The notes under the pieces are model-generated. The model was not told the DNA's origin and did no database searches. It worked only from the letters and a program-made list of their open reading frames with translations. Position numbers and translations under genes: made by a program. Shown in pieces: positions 25,411 through 29,471 of a stretch of 29,471 nt of DNA. Numbering within the stretch: the first letter of the stretch is position 1; every line of letters starts with the position of its first letter. The stretch spans positions 1 through 29,471 of the forward strand of contig JACVTC010000431.1 of NCBI GenBank assembly GCA_016946835.1, written 5' to 3'. Origin of the DNA: Neocallimastix lanati (nom. inval.) (lineage: Eukaryota > Neocallimastigomycota > Neocallimastigomycetes > Neocallimastigales > Neocallimastigaceae).

Positions 25411-25534
25411 TTGAAAATTTAAAAATGGTATTAATGCTATGATATCCAATTTAAAAATATGTTTACTTTAAAAATATATTTAATAACAAAAAAAAAAAAA
25501 TAAATTTATCTTTGTTTTATAATAATATAATTAT

Positions 25535-25703
25535 GGACTCAGAAAACCCTCTGACAATCCAATTCTTTATTCCAATAATAATTCAGACTCAGAATCTCTC
25601 TCTGAAAATCTGATAAATTAATTCAGACTCGAAAACACCCTTCGAAAATCTGAAACTAAAAAAAAATAAATTCAGACTCAAAAACGCAATTTGAAAATCT
25701 GAA
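25535..25703 (-). repeat. Array of four covarying hairpins in the element 2 leader
   Basis: On the RNA strand each unit reads outer stem, UUUU (UUGU in one), inner stem, loop, inner stem, AG, outer stem. Outer stems are UUCAGA/UCUGAA twice, UCAGA/UCUGA and GGA/UCC. Inner stems are CAAA/UUUG, CGAA/UUCG, CAGA/UCUG and CAGA/UCUG. The asymmetric internal loop is conserved while stems change on both sides. Units span 25535-25560, 25583-25613, 25622-25654 and 25671-25703. Confidence 0.82.
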
Positions 25704-26675
25704 GCTTTTTATTATGAATTTTAATGTTTATTATATTCTCTTAAGCATTAATACACAAAATATGTATATCTTAATCTTTTTTAAATTTATTTGTAGTAAT
25801 AACTTCTTTATTTAATTTTATTTAATATATTTATTTCCTTTATTAAAATAATTAATATAACAAAAAGCAAATTGTATAAATACTTAAATAATAATAATAA
25901 TGTATATTTATTTTTATTTTTATTTCTATTTTGTATATATTTATTATTCTATTAATTCTTTGTTATAACATTTAATGAAATATTAAATAAAAAGTTAAAA
26001 TACAAGCCAAACTATATAGTGTTGAACCATCAAATATATAGCTTGTTAACCCTTCTTACAATAAGTCCCCTTAGCTCTTTATTGATAAGTTGATAATGTC
26101 GATTGTTAATTATTAAGAAACTTAATAAAAAGAAGGTAGCAATATTAAATTCTTTTTAATTTGGCTAACTTATTGTTAGTAATAAAGAAGATAATAACAT
26201 ATCCTTCCCAGTATCAACAAGATCAAAACAATAAAGTATTATGTGTGGGTGTTCAACTATCCCGCGTAGAGAGTTGTAAGACAGCTTATTTATATTTTTC
26301 TTTTTAATTAAAATTTAATTAATTATATAACGAATAATAGAAAATTTAACACACACAAAAAAAAATTTCAATTATAAAAATTTCGAAAAAAAAAATTTAA
26401 TTATATAAAATCATAAAAATAATACACTTATTTGAAAAATAATAATAATAATCTAATTTTATATATTCTATATATATATATTGTACATGTATATATTAAA
26501 AAAAAAATAAAATAAACTGATAAACATAAAAAAAAATTACAATTTATTATTTAGAATTATTAAAAAAAAAAAATTTATTTATAAAATTTATTCTTATTTA
26601 AAAAAAAATTAAAAATTTGTACTACAAAAAAAAAAATTTTTTTTTGCTTATTATTTTAATATTTATCATTAATTA

Positions 26676-26727
<52 letters not shown>

Positions 26728-26968
26728 TTGTTCTACACTAAAGAAAAATTTAATTTATTATTTATTAAAAAAAAAAAAATTTATTAATGAAATATTTATT
26801 ATTTTAATAAAAGGAAAAAAAATATATATATATTTTTATTTTATTGCAAAAAAAAAAAAATAATAATAATAATAATAATAGGCGAACAAATTTATAAAAG
26901 CCTAAAATAAAAATAAAAAAAAAAACTATATATTTTAACGTCACTTCGCAAGAATGACCAGGGTTTTA

Positions 26969-27119
26969 TCAGGGATCGAACCTGACCCACCTCTTATTTT
27001 CTGCGCGAGTGAACAAACTATCACCTGTTGAAGTGTGTAGTTGCCTTCAGCGTGAAGGTTTTATAGTTCTAGGGCGTATTTGCCTAATTGTCAAGGATTT
27101 GTTCCTTGAGATACTCGCG
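26969..27119 (-). other. Multi-stem leader region with a tRNA T-arm/B-box motif
   Basis: Minus strand contains a perfect B box GGTTCGATCCC (26982-26972) within a 5-bp T-arm TCAGG/CCTGA (26969-26985). Upstream, ACTCGCG (27113-27119) pairs with CGCGAGT (27004-27010) and encloses two 6-bp hairpins: CAAGGA/TCCTTG (27092-27108) and CCTTCA/TGAAGG (27044-27058). No matching A box, acceptor or anticodon stem is found, so it is not called a tRNA. Confidence 0.6.
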
Positions 27120-27402
27120 TTTACAATCTACAAAACCTTGCAAAATTGTAAATAAGAGTTATGAAATTAATATCCTGCAAGCTAACCACTGTCTTACTCG
27201 AATATTAACTTCGTAAATTTGTTAACTTTTATTATTTTTTTTTATTATTATTTTTTTATCTATAATCTATATTAAATAAAGTTACTACAAAAACTAAAGT
27301 TTTCCAGAGTTTTTTTTTTTTTTTTTTTTTTTTTATGATAACTTTTATTATTAGTAATATTAATATTAAATTATTAATTATTATTATTTAACAAAACTTA
27401 TG

Positions 27403-27560
27403 GATAATCTGATAGTATACCCTGTCTGACGTGCAAGCTTGCCTCTTCACGGCGTCATGCACGCGGGTACCACGGCTACTGTATTCATATAAAATACAGC
27501 AGTCCAGAGCCTACTAGCCCAATTACTATGTAGGTTAAACTTAGCCCGGAAATCTATATC
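27403..27560 (-). other. Conserved structured leader block, element 2 copy
   Basis: Homologous to 5068-5215. It has hairpin CTGTATT/AATACAG (27479-27499) and stem CCTAC/GTAGG (27510-27534). The central CCCAATTACTATGTAGG segment is unchanged between the two copies. It starts about 60 bp downstream of the PBS. Confidence 0.7.
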
Positions 27561-27619
27561 CAAGGCTTTGTTAAATAATTTAATTAATAAATAATATTAA
27601 ATTTTATTTTTCTAATATT

Positions 27620-27636
27620 CCCCGATATCTCCACCA
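27620..27636 (-). promoter_or_regulatory. Primer-binding site, element 2
   Basis: Minus strand TGGTGGAGATATCGGGG, identical to element 1, starting 7 nt after the LTR end. The TGG start is complementary to tRNA CCA. Confidence 0.85.
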
Positions 27637-27643
27637 TAAATTA

Positions 27644-28476
27644 TGTTATGGTTCGGGTTTTATTAGAATTTTATTTAATTATTTATTTTCAATATTTTTC
27701 TGTCTACATTTTAATTCTTGAAAAACTTCACTTATTTATACTTTTTGAAAAAAAATAAATATGTAAAGCCTTTCTACATTTTGTTATCATATTTAAAAAA
27801 AATAATTACTATTACTAATTACTTCAATTTTATATTAATTTAAATTAATTAATTCATAAATATTTTTATTTTAATAAATTTTGTTTATATAATTTTATAT
27901 TATTTTTCATATACTAAAACTAAATTATTTAATATATACGAAAAGAACAAACAAAATTTAAAAAGATTTTACAGAAAAATAAAGTTATTTTAATCAAGAA
28001 TGTTAATATAATATTCTTATATTTTATATAAAATAAATTTAAAAACTATAATATATTTAATATTTATTATTAATCAATTAAGATTTGATTTTATTTGTGG
28101 GGAATAAAAAAAATATTAAATAATCAATTTAAAAATAAAATAAAATACTAAAAAGAATACAAGTTTAATATTGATACAATATAATAATAATATAATAATA
28201 TATTTGAAAATAAAAATAAAATATTAATATTGATAATAAACACTTTAATAAAATAATAAAATTTAAGGTTAAATTATAGATATTGATATTAATAATAAAA
28301 ATATAGAATTATTGATAATATTTTAGAAACTTTTAATAAAAATAAAAAAAATATATTTAGAAAATATTTTAGTATAGAAAATATAGTAAAGTAATATTAA
28401 GTAAAGAATAATATAATGGATTCTAAAGTAAGTTGAAATTCTAATTAATAATCCATTATATGTTCGTTCTTTACCA
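27644..28476 (-). repeat. 5' LTR of element 2
   Basis: 833 bp with the same ends as 19562-20398. A TATA-like TATAAATAAG (minus strand, 27740-27731) lies about 90 nt before the LTR end and is the probable promoter core, giving a short R-U5. The outer end lies 14 bp before the tRNA-Ser gene. Confidence 0.95.
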
Positions 28477-28490
28477 TTTTGAAAGTAGAA

Positions 28491-28572
28491 GTCAGTTTGT
28501 CCGAGTGGTTAAGGAGTCAGACTTGAAATCTGGTGGGCTCTGCCTGCGCAGGTTCAAACCCTGCAGCTGACG
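28491..28572 (+). tRNA. tRNA-Ser(UGA)
   Basis: 82 nt, no intron. Acceptor GTCAGTT pairs with AGCTGAC (one G-U), discriminator G. The D-arm region CCGAGTGGTTAAGG is typical of tRNA-Ser. The anticodon arm TCAGA-CTTGAAA-TCTGG gives anticodon TGA. A long variable arm (class II) precedes the T-arm GCAGG-TTCAAAC-CCTGC. The A box is at 28498-28508 and the B box in the T-arm. Element 2 starts 14 bp upstream. Confidence 0.95.
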
Positions 28573-28573
28573 A

Positions 28574-28577
28574 TTTT
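28574..28577 (+). terminator. Pol III terminator of the tRNA-Ser gene
   Basis: T4 run two bases after the mature 3' end, followed by CTTTTAC. Confidence 0.75.
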
Positions 28578-29029
28578 CTTTTACAACTTTTACATTTAAA
28601 AAAAAATTAAATTTTTTCTCAAAACTACTTTTTTAAATACCATTTAATTGAATTTTTTTTTTTTAATTTAATTTATATGCCATTAATATTTTTATTTTTG
28701 ATACATTAAATTTTTTTTTTTTTTTTTTTTTAATAGATTAATAAGAAATTGAGAAAAAAAAAAAAAAAAAATAAAAATAATAATAAAAAATATAATAAAA
28801 ATAAAAAATAAAATATAAAATATAATATAATAGAATATTATTATATTACTTAATAAATAAAATTCAAAATAAAAATAAAAATAAAAAAATAAATAAATTA
28901 AAATAAAAAAAAAAATAAAAAAAAATATTATAATTCAAATTTAACATTTTTTAAAAAATGTTAAAATAAAATCAATAAAAATCAATATATTATATTACAT
29001 TCCCTTTGTATCTTTTTTTTTTTTTTTTC
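28578..29029. other. AT-rich intergenic region
   Basis: Homopolymer A/T runs and AATAAAAATAAAA-type simple sequence. It contains the probable 3' untranslated region of the chitin-binding gene on the minus strand. No other gene seen. Confidence 0.6.
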
Positions 29030-29471
29030 TTATTTATTTAATACATTTTCCAAAATTGGATTGGCATCCGGAACCGCAATACTTTTCAGTTGTACCACAG
29101 TAACGTAACCATACTTACTACAGCATTGACCAGATGGACAGCTAACACCTCCACCACATTTACCACTAGTAGAGGTTGTTTTACTCTTTGTTGTTGTAGT
29201 TTTCTTTGTGGTAGTAGTAGTAGCCTTGGTAGTCTTACTACTGCTATTACATTTACCAAATTCAGATTGACATCCGGAACCGCAATACTTTTCAGTTGTA
29301 CCACAGTAACCATACTTACTACAGCATTGACCAGATGGACAGCTAACACCTCCACCGCATTTACCACTAGTAGTGGTTGTTTTACTCTTTGTTGTTGTAG
29401 TTTTCTTTGTGGTAGTAGTAGTAGCCTTGGTAGTCTTACTACTGCTATTACATTTACCAAATTCAGATTGA
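29030..29471 (-). pseudogene. Tandem CBM18 chitin-binding protein, C-terminal part, frameshifted last module
   Basis: Minus-strand frame running in from the right edge. It holds the tail of one module (QSEFGKC), a full module (29362-29249) and a last module (29161-29043), separated by Thr/Lys/Ser-rich linkers of about 30 residues. The repeat period is 201 bp (67 residues). Modules have the eight-cysteine hevein-like pattern with [19 protein letters not shown], known to bind chitin or GlcNAc polymers. In the last module GTAAC is duplicated (29100-29109), shifting the frame after KYGY, so the final cysteines are lost and translation ends at TAA 29030-29032. The unshifted frame would end at TAA 29034-29036. 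The rest of the gene may be functional; only the last module is damaged. The start is outside the window. Confidence 0.85.

Larger units (their letters stand above)
25411..27619 (-). other. Long 5' leader of element 2
   Basis: About 2.2 kb without a long ORF. Structured islands are separated by very AT-rich sequence with A/T homopolymers (for example T42 at 26680-26721): the hairpin array (25535-25703), a moderately complex region at 26035-26285, a multi-stem region with a T-arm-like motif (26969-27119), and the block shared with element 1 (27403-27560). Confidence 0.7.
19562..28476 (-). mobile_element. Complete Ty3/gypsy LTR retrotransposon, element 2
   Basis: 8,915 bp with near-identical LTRs, PBS, a 2.2-kb leader, gag, frameshift signal, pol and PPT, all on the minus strand. 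Both ORFs are uninterrupted and all catalytic residues I checked are present except for the protease variant DSC. The T4 flanks on both sides are consistent with a 4-bp target duplication. The 5' LTR ends 14 bp upstream of a tRNA-Ser gene and the element is transcribed away from it. This copy looks recent and possibly active. Confidence 0.95.

Noticed and set aside
25411-25449. Upstream TTG start of gag in element 2
   Set aside because: Not a credible eukaryotic start; homology with element 1 Gag begins at the ATG at 25410.
26940-27010. A tRNA gene on the minus strand at the T-arm-like motif
   Set aside because: Only the T-arm is convincing; no acceptor, anticodon arm or A box at the right distance.
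29086-29460. Minus-strand 124-residue ORF rich in Leu/Val/Arg
   Set aside because: A shifted frame of the CBM18 repeat; the true frame shows the conserved cysteine pattern. It stays open only because the repeat lacks stops in that frame.

Overview
The window is very AT-rich eukaryotic DNA, almost certainly fungal. The clearest host genes sit at the right edge: a tRNA-Ser(UGA) gene and the 3' end of a gene coding for tandem chitin-binding type 1 (CBM18) modules joined by Thr/Lys-rich linkers. Long A/T homopolymers, extremely AT-rich spacers and CBM18 repeats fit an anaerobic gut fungus (Neocallimastigomycota). That assignment is inference from style and not proven by a marker gene.

Most of the window is LTR retrotransposons of the Ty3/gypsy type (Metaviridae), arranged by nested insertion. 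Element 1 (minus strand, 1-6769, left part outside the window) has pol, gag, a 1.4-kb leader, a primer-binding site and a 5' LTR. Element M (plus strand, 6770-12705) is a chromodomain element with one gag-pol ORF. Its two LTRs are near-identical, but its 5' LTR lacks the first ~16 bp because element 1 appears to have inserted there. Element 2 (minus strand, 19562-28476) is complete: 5' LTR, PBS, 2.2-kb leader, gag, pol, PPT and 3' LTR. It belongs to the same family as element 1. Between M and element 2 (12706-19561) lie two pairs of duplicated AT-rich repeat blocks with internal minisatellites. I see no genes there.

Elements 1 and 2 express pol by what looks like canonical -1 ribosomal frameshifting. 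Both have the heptamer TTTAAAC in the gag frame, a 7-nt spacer and an H-type pseudoknot of identical geometry, with a compensatory base-pair change in stem 1. Both use the same PBS, and both carry tandem hairpin arrays in their leaders with covarying stems. Element M instead looks self-primed in the Tf1/sushi manner: the bases at the LTR end match an internal LTR sequence 51 nt downstream of a TATA box.

The most striking pattern is target choice. Element 2 lies 14 bp upstream of the tRNA-Ser gene. Element 1 lies 15 bp upstream of a tRNA-like Pol III promoter (A and B boxes at tRNA spacing) embedded in the LTR of element M. This suggests a Ty3-like, Pol III-start-site-targeting family that can be captured by another retrotransposon's LTR.

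Broken features: element M has an in-frame deletion of about 110 residues in the reverse transcriptase, removing the first catalytic Asp while keeping the ORF open. The last CBM18 module is frameshifted by a 5-bp duplication.
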